Counted from the first letter of the stretch, positions 50,147 to 58,140 are shown. The stretch is DNA of 64,000 bases from Ferrovibrio sp964218355 (GCF_964218355.1 NZ_CAXPMC010000026.1:124001-188000); one strand, 5' to 3'. Numbers and translations: made by a program. Notes: a model not told the origin generated them from the sequence alone.

Positions 50147-50590
50147 ATGAAGGTCTTTCTGAAATCCATATTGCTGGCTTCGGCTGGCATAGCTCTCAGC
50201 GTATCCGCCTCTGCGAAGGAGGTTTCGGTAAAGATGCTGAATCAGTCCGGCGGAGAGAAGTACGTTTTCGACGCTGAACTTGTTCGGCTGAAACCAGGCG
50301 ACTCCCTGGTTTTTGAAGCTACCGATCGCGGGCACAATGCTGAAACGATACCAGGCATGCTTCCTCAGGGGGCCAAGCGCTTCAAAACCGGGTTCAATAA
50401 GTCGGAAACGGTGACTTTTTCCGCCCCTGGAATCTATGGAGTTAAGTGCTTGCCTCATTTTGGCCTGGGCATGATCGCCTTTGTGATTGTTGGCGATCCG
50501 GTCAATCTTGAAGAGGTGAAGACGGCTGCCGAGAAATTGCCACCTAAGGCCAAGGCTCGCGCTTTGGCTTTGCTGGAGCAGGTCAAGTAG
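50147..50590 (+). CDS. Pseudoazurin-type blue copper protein
   Basis: A 147-residue protein with a signal peptide (ILLASAGIALSVSASAK). The type 1 copper ligands are all present: His in DRGHNAETIPGMLP, then C-x2-H-x4-M in GVKCLPHFGLGMIAF. The C-terminal helical extension (VKTAAEKLPPKAKARALALL) is typical of pseudoazurin. It shuttles electrons in the periplasm, for example to nitrite reductase or peroxidase, and here perhaps to or from the copper oxidases. GAGAGG precedes the start, 15 bases after copB. Confidence 0.92.
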   Translation: MKVFLKSILLASAGIALSVSASAKEVSVKMLNQSGGEKYVFDAELVRLKPGDSLVFEATDRGHNAETIPGMLPQGAKRFKTGFNKSETVTFSAPGIYGVKCLPHFGLGMIAFVIVGDPVNLEEVKTAAEKLPPKAKARALALLEQVK

Positions 50591-50659
50591 GTTCTTCTAG
50601 TGAGGCGCAGCATGAGGCCATACTGGCTTCCTGCTGCGCTCTCCATGAACAGGTGCGCC

Positions 50660-51121
50660 ATGAGATCCACTCCGTGTCTTTTGCTGGTCGCCTGGGTGCT
50701 TTTTTTCTCCATTGTGGCCCGCGCAGATGAGATTAGTGATGCTGGTGGCGTTTCTATTGAACAGCCACAGATAGTGGTAAGCCCTCACGATGGGAAGCAC
50801 CACTTGTCTTTTCTGCTGCTGAACAATTCTGGTAGCGCCGTAACTCTCATTGGCGTTGAGTCGAAGTATTTCACTAGCGCGACTTTTTCTTTCAGGTCTT
50901 CCCCAGATAAAGTTTCCATCCTGTCGAGCATTACTGTGCGCTCAGATGAGCATCTTGACCTCGCTTCATCTCACCAATGGTTCGAGCTTGATGGTGTCTC
51001 AACCGAGATTTCCAAAATTGGTCTGGTCCCATTTACAGCGCTGCTGTCTGGAAACCGCCAGATAGAAGCGCATGCACATTTCCGCGAGAATCGCAGTGCT
51101 TCAGAGGAGGTAAGGCCATGA
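50660..51121 (+). CDS. Secreted protein resembling PCu(A)C-type copper chaperones
   Basis: The 153-residue protein has a signal peptide (STPCLLLVAWVLFFSIVARA) and a beta-rich mature part: VVSPHDGKHHLSFLLLNNSG, VTLIGVESKYFTSATFSF and LVPFTALLSGNRQIEAHAHF. The fold and size recall PCu(A)C chaperones, but their H(M)x10Mx21HxM motif is not evident, so the relationship is tentative. GTG 50600 and ATG 50612 are alternative starts. It overlaps the next gene by four bases. Confidence 0.5.
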   Translation: MRSTPCLLLVAWVLFFSIVARADEISDAGGVSIEQPQIVVSPHDGKHHLSFLLLNNSGSAVTLIGVESKYFTSATFSFRSSPDKVSILSSITVRSDEHLDLASSHQWFELDGVSTEISKIGLVPFTALLSGNRQIEAHAHFRENRSASEEVRP

Positions 51122-51429
51122 ATAGGATTGCTTCGCTTATCGCGCTCCTTCTCTTGGCCGGCTGTGCGGGAACCACTCTTGATTCTTCAGTCGATCAAGA
51201 ACTTTGGGTCGGGAAATCGAGAGTTGACCTTGTCGCTGCAAAAGGCCCGCCGGACTCGGAGCAGTCGATTCTCTTTGGCGGGTCCGTACTCATCTTTGTT
51301 TCCGATGATCACCGCCTGACGGCCATATTTCCGAAGGGGCCCACGCGTCATAAATGCATGACCCGATTCAAGGTTGACGAGGGCGGCACGATTGTTGATG
51401 TGTCCAAGTCTGGAAACTGCCATTCATAA
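51118..51429 (+). CDS. Small lipoprotein at the end of the copper operon
   Basis: A 103-residue lipoprotein (lipobox ALLLLAGC) with a SmpA/OmlA-like region: ELWVGKSRVDLVAAKGPPDS, SVLIFVSDDHRLTAIFPKG and MTRFKVDEGGTIVDVSKSGN. Proteins of this design sit in the outer membrane inner leaflet. Its ATG overlaps the previous stop (ATGA), so it is co-translated. Role unknown. Confidence 0.7.
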   Translation: MNRIASLIALLLLAGCAGTTLDSSVDQELWVGKSRVDLVAAKGPPDSEQSILFGGSVLIFVSDDHRLTAIFPKGPTRHKCMTRFKVDEGGTIVDVSKSGNCHS

Positions 51430-51907
51430 TTAGCGCATTGACTTCTCAGGCAGTGGTGAGTCATTGCCTGGGACCTCCCTGTCATCAGGCTGTCTGTTCT
51501 GGGGTCTTTTCAGACTGTCTGTGGCAGGGAGGGCAATGCCGTTCAATTTCGATTGCCGAATCTGCGCGCCGCGTATGAGGGTGACAGCAACTAGTCCCAT
51601 TGCTTTGGCCGGGCGAGACCCCAAAACGCAACAGCTCACGAAATTTCATCCGTATCGGAAAGTGGGATAAACGGGTAGGCGTTGTGGTGAATTAATATAA
51701 TAATTATATACACTTATATAAAAAACAGTTGAAGGCTCTGTTGTGACCTGGAATTGGCACGATTTGTTGCGTTTTCGCAAACGCTCCAGGCAATGAGTCG
51801 GCGAAATTTCAGCGTAAATTTTCATGATAAGTCATCCAAGAATCTTCAAATATATTGGTGGATAGCCACCAATATAATATTACTTCGCTTATATGTTCTG
51901 ATGACCA
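51430..51907. other. 480-base AT-rich gap separating the copper genes from the low-GC operon
   Basis: No credible gene. From about 51690 the sequence is strongly AT-rich, with TATA-like runs and a perfect 11-bp dyad (listed separately). Base composition drops sharply here, which suggests that the following operon came from a different source. Confidence 0.55.
51851..51876 (+). promoter_or_regulatory. Perfect 11-bp dyad before the low-GC operon
   Basis: TATATTGGTGG, ATAG, CCACCAATATA. It lies 31 bases before the first start codon. It lacks a T run, so an operator or 5' leader hairpin is more likely than a terminator. Confidence 0.6.
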
Positions 51908-52552
51908 ATGGTCCCTAGAGGAATGAAGCTTCCCGTTTCGCAGGCAATGCTGTTTGAACAGCAAGATAAATTGATCCTGTTCGGCATAGATCCGCAGGGC
52001 TTCTGGTTCAGATCTGGCGACATTGCTGCCGTTGACTTCGACCAGGGTGTAGTGCGCGACTACCACGGTTGCGGATATCAGGCTACTTGGGCCGACCCGA
52101 GCTTCGATCTTGCATGCGTATCGTTCCCGGAGACCTTTAAACGAGATTCCTGGAAGAGAGTACACCGGCATGCTGTTAAATCATGGCAAGCAAAGTACGG
52201 ATGGTCCCCAAGGGAAACCGATGCTGCGGCTCAAGCAGAGCTTTGGGGCATTATTTCGGTTGGGCAAACATTAAACCTCGCAGGTTTGCTTACGGGTCAC
52301 CCACGTAATGAGGATGGCTGGGGCGTTACTCCAGCCATCAGTCATTTGTGCCTAGATACAAATTTCGTTGTGACTTCGAGAGACCAACAGCGCTGGCATC
52401 TCGGAGTGATGGCGGACAGTAATAGTGCAAGGATGTTCGAAAGCTTACTTGCTGACGTCAGGGCGTCCACACCGTCAGAAACAGATGTTTATGTGTTGGA
52501 TATATACGACCTCGACAATCTTAGAGGGCGTTGCCACGTGCTAAAACCATGA
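51908..52552 (+). CDS. Unknown protein, first gene of a low-GC operon
   Basis: The 214-residue soluble protein contains LILFGIDPQGFWFRSGDIAAVDFDQG, SFDLACVSFPETFKR, VKSWQAKYGWSPRETDAAAQAE and YVLDIYDLDNLRGRC. No signal peptide, membrane helix or known catalytic motif is seen. An ATG at 51923 (MKLPVSQ) is an alternative start. Its stop overlaps the next gene's ATG by four bases. The GC content is clearly below that of the flanking metal genes, so transfer from elsewhere is likely. Confidence 0.6.
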   Translation: MVPRGMKLPVSQAMLFEQQDKLILFGIDPQGFWFRSGDIAAVDFDQGVVRDYHGCGYQATWADPSFDLACVSFPETFKRDSWKRVHRHAVKSWQAKYGWSPRETDAAAQAELWGIISVGQTLNLAGLLTGHPRNEDGWGVTPAISHLCLDTNFVVTSRDQQRWHLGVMADSNSARMFESLLADVRASTPSETDVYVLDIYDLDNLRGRCHVLKP

Positions 52553-53322
52553 ATGTGATCTTCTTAGACTTCGATGGTCCGTTAATCACTCATCGAAGTC
52601 AGTATTTTATCCCCAAGAGGTCGGCAGCGGAAGTAGAGTATCTCATCGATCTTCCTGAGCCGATTGATCTTGATGGACTTGACATTGATCTCGCGAAAAC
52701 ACGAATTCCGGCTTTTGATCCGATCGCTGTATCGCTTCTTCAAAAGTTAGTATTTGGCCACTTGGCACAAATTGTTGTCTCGTCCAGTTGGCGCAAAATT
52801 GGAAAAAGCAACATTGAAGCAATCCTAGAAGTAAATGGAATACCACCGTGCTTGCATCACCGCAAATGGTCGACTGATTTTATCGGATTAACTGCAACTC
52901 GATCAGCTGAGATTTTAACCTGGCTACAACAGGCAGGTGAGCGAGGCGAGGAAGTAACTAGCTACGCCGCAATTGACGACGACCCCAATATCTTAAATTT
53001 ACCTGGCGGCATCTTAGTCCCATATGTGGATGGCTTGAGGTGGTCAGATTTTTGCTCAGCATCAGCAGCATTAGGTGGAGGTATTGTCGTAAACGGCTTT
53101 GACCTGGTTGATGGAGAATTTGTCGCGGACGTTTCGACTGGCGCACTCGGCGAGAAGCCCATTGAGCGACTGGGCAACACTCCCGCACGTTATAATTTTG
53201 GGCCGATAAGTATGGATCCGAGCGAAGCGCCAATTGGGTGTGTTCGCTGCGTCAAAAGCGCTTACCAGTTAGTGCGGATAGCTAAATCTGAAGATATGAG
53301 GCAAGAGAGATGGAAGCATTAA
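52549..53322 (+). CDS. HAD-like (swivelling phosphatase-type) protein
   Basis: A 257-residue protein with a HAD-like N-terminus: MNVIFLDFDGPLITHRSQYF (motif I D-x-D), IVVSSSWRKIGKSN (motif II Ser and the SSW form seen in HAD proteins annotated with RNA-repair 'swiss army knife' systems) and SYAAIDDDPNILNLPGG (motif IV acidic). The C-terminal 80 residues are of unknown fold. The ATG overlaps the preceding stop. It is the catalytic candidate of the three-gene set; a nucleotide or RNA-end phosphatase is one possibility. Confidence 0.7.
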   Translation: MNVIFLDFDGPLITHRSQYFIPKRSAAEVEYLIDLPEPIDLDGLDIDLAKTRIPAFDPIAVSLLQKLVFGHLAQIVVSSSWRKIGKSNIEAILEVNGIPPCLHHRKWSTDFIGLTATRSAEILTWLQQAGERGEEVTSYAAIDDDPNILNLPGGILVPYVDGLRWSDFCSASAALGGGIVVNGFDLVDGEFVADVSTGALGEKPIERLGNTPARYNFGPISMDPSEAPIGCVRCVKSAYQLVRIAKSEDMRQERWKH

Positions 53323-53663
53323 CTGCTCTTCGTCGAAGATTCTCGGTTCTTACTGATGATGGCACTGCGGGGGAATTCTCACTCGAGCACGGATGGATTC
53401 CCTTGTTGCAAAAGTTAGCGGATGAGATCGAGAGTCTTGATGTTTCATGCCGGAATGGATTTTCAATTTTGCATGTTAAAGAAAAATATGGCCGGCTCAG
53501 TTTTATCGCGAACTGTGGACCAGAGATTGATCATCTAATCTCACAAACAGAAGCGGCCAGTACTACGCTCTGTGCTGTTTGCGGATCAGAAGGGGTTATG
53601 TCGACTAGAGGGTGGCGTCGCGTATTGTGCAGTACGCATAAAGAAAATCTTATTCTCCGCTAA
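53310..53663 (+). CDS. Small unknown protein, third gene of the low-GC operon
   Basis: A 117-residue protein with FSLEHGWIPLLQKLADEIESL, SILHVKEKYGRLSFIANCG and TTLCAVCGSEGVMSTRGWRR ending in LCSTH. The VKEKYGxLxF block and the paired C-x2-C ... C-x2-H are those of a widespread small zinc-binding protein family, often found beside HAD-type or immunity-like genes. It overlaps the HAD gene by 13 bases, so all three are one coupled unit. A role as partner or immunity protein is a guess. Confidence 0.6.
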   Translation: MEALTALRRRFSVLTDDGTAGEFSLEHGWIPLLQKLADEIESLDVSCRNGFSILHVKEKYGRLSFIANCGPEIDHLISQTEAASTTLCAVCGSEGVMSTRGWRRVLCSTHKENLILR

Positions 53664-54287
53664 CTACATCAGCCTCTTCATTCCACTGAAATCGCCCGTG
53701 GCCTTCACGGTCACCGTCACATCCGCGCTCGTGCGGTTACGCCAGAACCAGCCGTGGTCGCCATCAAAGGCGGCCGTGAAGCTGCCTTCATCCTTGGTCT
53801 CGTTGCGGCCCTTCTTGTAGCTGGTGGTCTTGCCGCCGCCTTCGGCATGGAGGTCGTAATTGACATTGCCGGTTGACGACCACGAATAGGAGGCTTTCGC
53901 GTCCTTCTTCATGACGAGCTTGATCTCGGCGCCCTGGCCCGGTTTCAGCGTGACCGACATTTCCTCGGTGCGCGCTGCAATCTGGGCCCGGGCGGAGCTG
54001 ATGAAGAGCGAGGCCACGGCCGACCCAAGGCTGGAGCGACGGTCGAGCAGGATTTGCTGGTCGCGCCGGCGGTCATCCTCAGCCTCGCGCGCCAGCTGCT
54101 GCTTGATCTCGCCCATCTCGGCCAGGCTGAGTGCACGGCCGATCCCGGTCGGATCGATGCCATATTCGGCCGGAAGCACGATGGTCACCAGAATTGCCGC
54201 CGCCGCGAGAATGGCAATGATGGTCGAACGGATCAGCTGCCTTGAGCTTGGCAGTTCGGCGCGGGTCGGCATATCCGTGTTATACAT
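53664..54287 (-). CDS. Membrane-anchor protein, paralogue of 57450-58088
   Basis: A 207-residue protein starting MYNTDMPTRAELPSSRQLIR, with one N-terminal membrane helix (STIIAILAAAAILVTIVLPA), then EYGIDPTGIGRALSLAEMGE, a charged linker and a beta-rich periplasmic domain (VTLKPGQGAEIKLVMKKDAK, TSYKKGRNETKDEGSFTAAF, DGDHGWFWRNRTSADVTVTV). The ATG at 54287 has AGGAAC upstream and matches the paralogue's start; longer frames exist but lose similarity. It abuts the stop of the low-GC operon. Such proteins are found beside HupE and metal efflux genes; role not known. Confidence 0.75.
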   Translation of the reverse strand: MYNTDMPTRAELPSSRQLIRSTIIAILAAAAILVTIVLPAEYGIDPTGIGRALSLAEMGEIKQQLAREAEDDRRRDQQILLDRRSSLGSAVASLFISSARAQIAARTEEMSVTLKPGQGAEIKLVMKKDAKASYSWSSTGNVNYDLHAEGGGKTTSYKKGRNETKDEGSFTAAFDGDHGWFWRNRTSADVTVTVKATGDFSGMKRLM

Positions 54288-54381
54288 CGTGGGTTCCTGA
54301 ATCAGTCCGGGGCGCAGAATAGCCAAGGCGGCACTGCCCGGCCAACACAAATCGCCCGCCGGATTTCCAGAGGGATTGGCC

Positions 54382-54498
54382 ATGCCGCAATTCCCGAAGA
54401 TATCGCGCCTGCTGAAAATCACCGCAGGAGCGGCTTGCCTGGCTGCCGTGCTCTATATCGCGGGGTCGATGTTGATCGCGTACATCACCCTGGGCTGA
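54382..54498 (+). CDS. 38-residue single-helix membrane peptide
   Basis: A short peptide MPQFPKISRLLKITAGAACL then AAVLYIAGSMLIAYITLG: a basic lead and one membrane helix. AGAGGGA is seven bases before the ATG. It lies between the divergent anchor gene and the converging MFS gene. No known family; short, so treat with care. Confidence 0.45.
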   Translation: MPQFPKISRLLKITAGAACLAAVLYIAGSMLIAYITLG

Positions 54499-54515
54499 GG
54501 CCAAGCGCGGCGTAT

Positions 54516-55853
54516 CTAGCGGCTGTCTCCGGCCAGTGAATACGGCCATTCCGGGTGATGGCTGTCGATCACGAATGCGTGCCGATGCCGATAGCCACTG
54601 CCGATCTGGTTGGCGTCGGCGAGATGCGGATGATCCGGCGCAAGTCCGTGATGCACATGGTCCAGCTCGTCGGGGTCATGGCTGGGCCAGAGGCTGGTCG
54701 CGATCACGATCGCGGCGATGGCGATACAACCCATGACGCCGAAGGTCGTCGACAGGCCGATCTTTGAACCGAGCCAGCCGGCCAGCGGATAGGTGATCAG
54801 CCAAGAGGCATGCGACAGGGCGAACTGTGCCGCGAAGAGCGCCGGCCGATCCTCCGGCTGGGAGGAGCGGCGCAGCAGGCGGCCACCCGGAGTCTGCGCC
54901 AGCGAGTAGCCCAGGCCCAGGATGAGCCAAAGCGGCAGTAGGAAGGCATAGCCTGGCAATGCGGTGCCGGCGAACAGACCGGCCGCCAGAATCCCGGTGC
55001 CGATCAGCATGGCGCGCCGGTCGGGCATCTTGTCCAGCAGACTGGGGAGCAGCAGAGCGGCTGCCATCGAGCCGGCGCCGAAGGCACCAAGCGCCACTGC
55101 GGTCGCTTCCTGGCTGAGGCCGAAGCGCGCCTGCACCAGCACGACCGTATTGACGATCACCATCGAGCCGGCGGCCGAGACGGCCAGAGTGAGTGCCAGC
55201 AGGCCACGCAGGCGCGGCGTGGCCAGATAGATGCGCATGCCGCGGGTCGTGCGGTCGTAGATGCCGCGCTTCTCGGCCGCCTTGGGACTGGGCAGCACGA
55301 CCGAGACCACCAGCAGTGCGGAAACCAGGAAGCCGACCACGGTGCCGGCGAAAAGGTTGTGGAAGCTGATCACCGTGAGCAGGGCTGCCGCCAGCATCGG
55401 GCTGACCAGGCTCTCCATGTCGTAGGCCAGGCGGGAGAGCGACAGCGCGCGAGTGTATTCCTTCTCGTCCGGCAGGACGTCGGGGATCGTTGCCTGGAAA
55501 GTCGGCGTGAAGGCGGCCGAGGCCGACTGCAATACGAAGATCAGGACATAGACCTGCCAGATCTCGGTCACGAAGGGCAGCAGCACTGCGACAAATGCAC
55601 GCACGAGATCCAAGCCGACCAGCATGACGCGTCGCGGAAAGCGATCGGCGAAGGCGCCGGCAACAGGCGCAACGCCGACATAGGCAATCATCTTGATGGC
55701 GAGCGCCGTGCCCAGCACGGCGCCTGCATTCGGGCCAGCCAGGTCGTAGGCGAGCAGGCCAAGCGCCACGGTGGCGAGGCCGGTGCCGACCAGAGCAATC
55801 ACCTGCGCCAGAAAGAGGTGGCGGTATGTGCGATTGGCGAGAACCTGCAGCAT
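54516..55853 (-). CDS. MFS exporter with histidine-rich C-terminus (NreB-like)
   Basis: A 445-residue major-facilitator protein with about twelve helices: LFLAQVIALVGTGLATVALGLL (TM1), VAPVAGAFADRFPRRVMLVG (the loop 2-3 G-x3-D-R-x-P-R-R motif), and GLGYSLAQTPGGRLLRRSSQ. The C-terminal tail of about 40 residues is histidine-rich (ELDHVHHGLAPDHPHLAD, RHRHAFVIDSHHPEWP), as in NreB-type nickel exporters, where the tail binds nickel. It follows the metal sensor gene by 29 bases on the same strand, so it should be induced with it. Confidence 0.82.
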   Translation of the reverse strand: MLQVLANRTYRHLFLAQVIALVGTGLATVALGLLAYDLAGPNAGAVLGTALAIKMIAYVGVAPVAGAFADRFPRRVMLVGLDLVRAFVAVLLPFVTEIWQVYVLIFVLQSASAAFTPTFQATIPDVLPDEKEYTRALSLSRLAYDMESLVSPMLAAALLTVISFHNLFAGTVVGFLVSALLVVSVVLPSPKAAEKRGIYDRTTRGMRIYLATPRLRGLLALTLAVSAAGSMVIVNTVVLVQARFGLSQEATAVALGAFGAGSMAAALLLPSLLDKMPDRRAMLIGTGILAAGLFAGTALPGYAFLLPLWLILGLGYSLAQTPGGRLLRRSSQPEDRPALFAAQFALSHASWLITYPLAGWLGSKIGLSTTFGVMGCIAIAAIVIATSLWPSHDPDELDHVHHGLAPDHPHLADANQIGSGYRHRHAFVIDSHHPEWPYSLAGDSR

Positions 55854-55882
55854 GCTGCTCTCCGCTGCAAAATCTCTCTAAA

Positions 55883-56164
55883 TCAGAGGTATTTCGCGAT
55901 TTCTTTGAATTCGTCGATGGTCTTCCTCTGGCTGCGCGGCAGGACGCCGACAACATCTTCCAGGCAGTGATCCAGATGGTCCTGGATCAGCGTCTTCTTC
56001 GCCTGTCCGATAGCCTTTTCGACGGCCTGCAGCTGCTGGGCGATATCCAGGCAACCGCGGCCGTTCTCGATCATCTCGATCACGCCGCGCAGATGCCCTT
56101 CAGCCCGTCGGAGCCGCTTGACGATTTCGGGGTGGGTTTCGTGGAGGTGGGGCTGGTCATTCAT
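55883..56164 (-). CDS. CsoR/RcnR/FrmR-family metal-sensing repressor
   Basis: A 93-residue all-helical DUF156 regulator: HPEIVKRLRRAEGHLRGVIEM, GRGCLDIAQQLQAVEKAI and LIQDHLDHCLED. The metal-fingerprint positions are His6, Cys38, His63 and Cys67. Relative spacing (32, 25, 4) matches His21-Cys53-His78-Cys82 of the nickel sensor InrS, not the H-C-H-H of RcnR or the x-C-H-C of CsoR. This predicts nickel (or cobalt) sensing. Apo-protein would bind the GGGG dyad just upstream and release it with metal. It is first in the operon with the MFS exporter. Confidence 0.88.
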   Translation of the reverse strand: MNDQPHLHETHPEIVKRLRRAEGHLRGVIEMIENGRGCLDIAQQLQAVEKAIGQAKKTLIQDHLDHCLEDVVGVLPRSQRKTIDEFKEIAKYL

Positions 56165-56174
56165 CCCTTGACAC

Positions 56175-56193
56175 TATCCCCCCGGAGGGGATA
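56175..56193. promoter_or_regulatory. TATCCCC-N5-GGGGATA operator of the nickel-type locus
   Basis: A 7-bp dyad rich in G/C tracts flanked by AT, the kind of site bound by CsoR/RcnR/InrS-family repressors. It lies 10 bases before the sensor start and about 50 bases before the divergent 56245 gene, so it could control both directions. Confidence 0.72.
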
Positions 56194-56244
56194 TGACAAG
56201 CGAGTAACTTGACCTCCCACTGGTGCCACATAAAATAGCCACGC

Positions 56245-56646
56245 ATGCTTGAGGTGATTCTCAGGAACGGCCGTCGACCGATCATCGCTTTTGCGGTGCT
56301 GGTGGCGCTTGTCCTGACGAACCTGGGCATCGCGGTCTCGCATCACCCTCTCGGTGATCCGACGGCCATCCATCATGGCGATATTTTCGCTCATGCCGAT
56401 CATGACCATGATGACGACGATGCCGGCGACGATAACGGCAAAGAAGATAGCAGCACCAAGACGCAGAAAAGCGCTCTTGGGCACAATGCTGTCGATCACT
56501 CGCATGTAACGGCCGGCGCTCCACCCGCCGGTATGTCGCTGTCGCACACGAATGCCCGCGACTGGCACGCCAAAGCCGCGCCTTTCGCTGACCCGAAACC
56601 CCTCTCCAATCTGGATCGCCCGCCGAAACCTGCCGTCTTCGCGTAA
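56245..56646 (+). CDS. Secreted/membrane-anchored His/Asp-rich protein
   Basis: A 133-residue protein with an N-terminal membrane segment (IIAFAVLVALVLTNLGIAV) and a mature part very rich in His and Asp (HHPLGDPTAIHHGDIFAHADHDHDDDD cut into shorter runs: AHADHDHDDDDAGDDN, HNAVDHSHV). It should bind nickel, cobalt or zinc in the periplasm. The ribosome site is weak. It is divergent from the sensor and upstream of the HupE gene by 49 bases. Confidence 0.7.
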   Translation: MLEVILRNGRRPIIAFAVLVALVLTNLGIAVSHHPLGDPTAIHHGDIFAHADHDHDDDDAGDDNGKEDSSTKTQKSALGHNAVDHSHVTAGAPPAGMSLSHTNARDWHAKAAPFADPKPLSNLDRPPKPAVFA

Positions 56647-56695
56647 TCGCAGTCGTTCTCTACGAACACTCTTTACCTGAAGAAGGTCTGTTTCG

Positions 56696-57427
56696 ATGCA
56701 AGTACCCTTTATCGAGGGTATGGAGCGCTTGGCATGTATATGCCGGCGTCTGTCCATACCTGTTCTGTCTGCCGTCCTCGTATTCCTGATCGAAAGCGCC
56801 GCCTTTGCGCATGCTGTTGCCGAAGGTGACAAGGGCTATATCCAGGAAGTGAGCGGCGTTCTGCTGCTGCCGTTCACCTATCTCGGTGCCAAGCACATGG
56901 TCACCGGGTATGACCACATCCTCTTCCTGTTCGGCGTCATCTTCTTCCTGTACCGGATGAAGCATATCGCCATCTACGTCAGCCTGTTCGCGGTCGGCCA
57001 TTCGACCACGATGCTGTTAGGTGTCTATTTCAACTTCGGCATCAACAGCTACATCATCGATGCGATCATCGGCGGTTCCATCGTCTACAAGGCGCTGGAT
57101 AACCTCGGTGCGTTCGAACGGTGGTTTGGCTACCAGCCGGATACGAAGATCGCCACGTTGGTCTTCGGCCTGTTCCATGGCTTCGGCCTGGCTTCGAAGA
57201 TCATCGATTATGAAATCTCGCCCGATGGCCTGTTGCCGAATCTGATCGCCTTCAACGTGGGCGTGGAAATCGGCCAGCTCCTGGCGCTCAGCGCAATCCT
57301 GATTGTCATGGGTTACTGGCGCCGGACGCCCAGTTTCCTGCGCCACGCCTATACCGCCAACGTCGTGATGATGACTGCAGGCTTTGTCCTGATCGGCCTT
57401 CAGCTCACTGGCTATTTCGTTTCCTGA
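56696..57427 (+). CDS. HupE/UreJ-family nickel/cobalt transport protein
   Basis: A 243-residue membrane protein with a hydrophobic lead (VLSAVLVFLIESAAFAHA) and about six further helices. The family motif is TYLGAKHMVTGYDHILFLFG (H-x5-D-H); FAVGHSTTMLLGV and GLFHGFGLASKIID carry further conserved histidines. HupE/UreJ proteins move nickel or cobalt through the membrane. An ATG at 56720 (MERLACI) is an alternative start. The anchor-protein paralogue follows by 22 bases, probably in the same operon. Confidence 0.88.
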   Translation: MQVPFIEGMERLACICRRLSIPVLSAVLVFLIESAAFAHAVAEGDKGYIQEVSGVLLLPFTYLGAKHMVTGYDHILFLFGVIFFLYRMKHIAIYVSLFAVGHSTTMLLGVYFNFGINSYIIDAIIGGSIVYKALDNLGAFERWFGYQPDTKIATLVFGLFHGFGLASKIIDYEISPDGLLPNLIAFNVGVEIGQLLALSAILIVMGYWRRTPSFLRHAYTANVVMMTAGFVLIGLQLTGYFVS

Positions 57428-57449
57428 TTTATCCGGAAGGACCCACTCC

Positions 57450-58088
57450 ATGTACAACACCGACATGCCGACCCGTGCAGAACTGCCGAGCAGCAAGCAG
57501 CTGATCCGGTCGACTGCGATCGCCATTGCTGCCGCTGCCGCAATCCTTGTCTCGATCGTTCTGCCCGCAGAATACAACATCGACCCGACCGGCATCGGGC
57601 GAGCACTTGGTCTTGCCGAAATGGGTGAGATCAAGGTCCAGCTCGCCAAAGAGTCTGAAGAGGACGCGATCCGCGATCAGCAGGGTACGCCTGCACCGGC
57701 GCCGGAGCGCCGTTCGATGTCAGGCAGCGGGCTTGGCTCGTTCTTCATCTCATCGGCCATGGCCCAGCCCGCAGGGCAAAACCGTGTCGATGAGCGGTCC
57801 TTCACGCTCCAGCCTGGCGAAGGCGTGGAGGTGAAGCTGGAGATGAAGCGTGGTGACCGATCCACCTATGAGTGGGTCGCCACCGACGAAGTGAACTACG
57901 ACATGCATGCCGACGGCTCCGGCAAGTCAACCAGCTACAAGAAGGGCCGTGGTGTCACGAAAGACGAAGGCATGATCACCGCTGCCTTCGACGGCAATCA
58001 CGGCTGGTTTTGGCGTAACCGCACCAAGGCTCCCGTGACCGTGAAAATCAAGGTCACGGGCCCGCACACCAGCATGAAGCGGATGTAA
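57450..58088 (+). CDS. Membrane-anchor protein, paralogue of 53664-54287
   Basis: A 212-residue protein, start MYNTDMPTRAELPSSKQLIR nearly identical to the paralogue. One membrane helix (STAIAIAAAAAILVSIVLPA), then EYNIDPTGIGRALGLAEMGE, a linker, and a beta domain (FTLQPGEGVEVKLEMKRGDR, STYEWVATDEVNYDMHADG, FDGNHGWFWRNRTKAPVTV). The domain faces the periplasm. GGAAGGA stands before the ATG. Linked to HupE upstream and RND adaptor downstream, a structural or substrate-delivery role in nickel/cobalt handling is likely, but unproved. Confidence 0.78.
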   Translation: MYNTDMPTRAELPSSKQLIRSTAIAIAAAAAILVSIVLPAEYNIDPTGIGRALGLAEMGEIKVQLAKESEEDAIRDQQGTPAPAPERRSMSGSGLGSFFISSAMAQPAGQNRVDERSFTLQPGEGVEVKLEMKRGDRSTYEWVATDEVNYDMHADGSGKSTSYKKGRGVTKDEGMITAAFDGNHGWFWRNRTKAPVTVKIKVTGPHTSMKRM

Positions 58089-58107
58089 CCGCGTATTCCA
58101 ATCAACA

Positions 58108-58140
58108 CTGGCCTGCTCGCGAACCTTCGCGGCAGGCCAG
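58108..58140 (+). repeat. Long inverted repeat before the second RND operon
   Basis: CTGGCCTGC and GCAGGCCAG enclose a second matched pair CGCGAA/TTCGCG, making an almost 15-bp stem with one bulge. There is no T run. It may stabilise or partly end the upstream transcript. Confidence 0.6.

Noticed and set aside
54676..55956. Leftward open frame of about 426 codons overlapping the MFS exporter in another frame
   Set aside because: Same strand but different frame from a clear MFS protein; Arg/Gly/His-rich with no membrane pattern.
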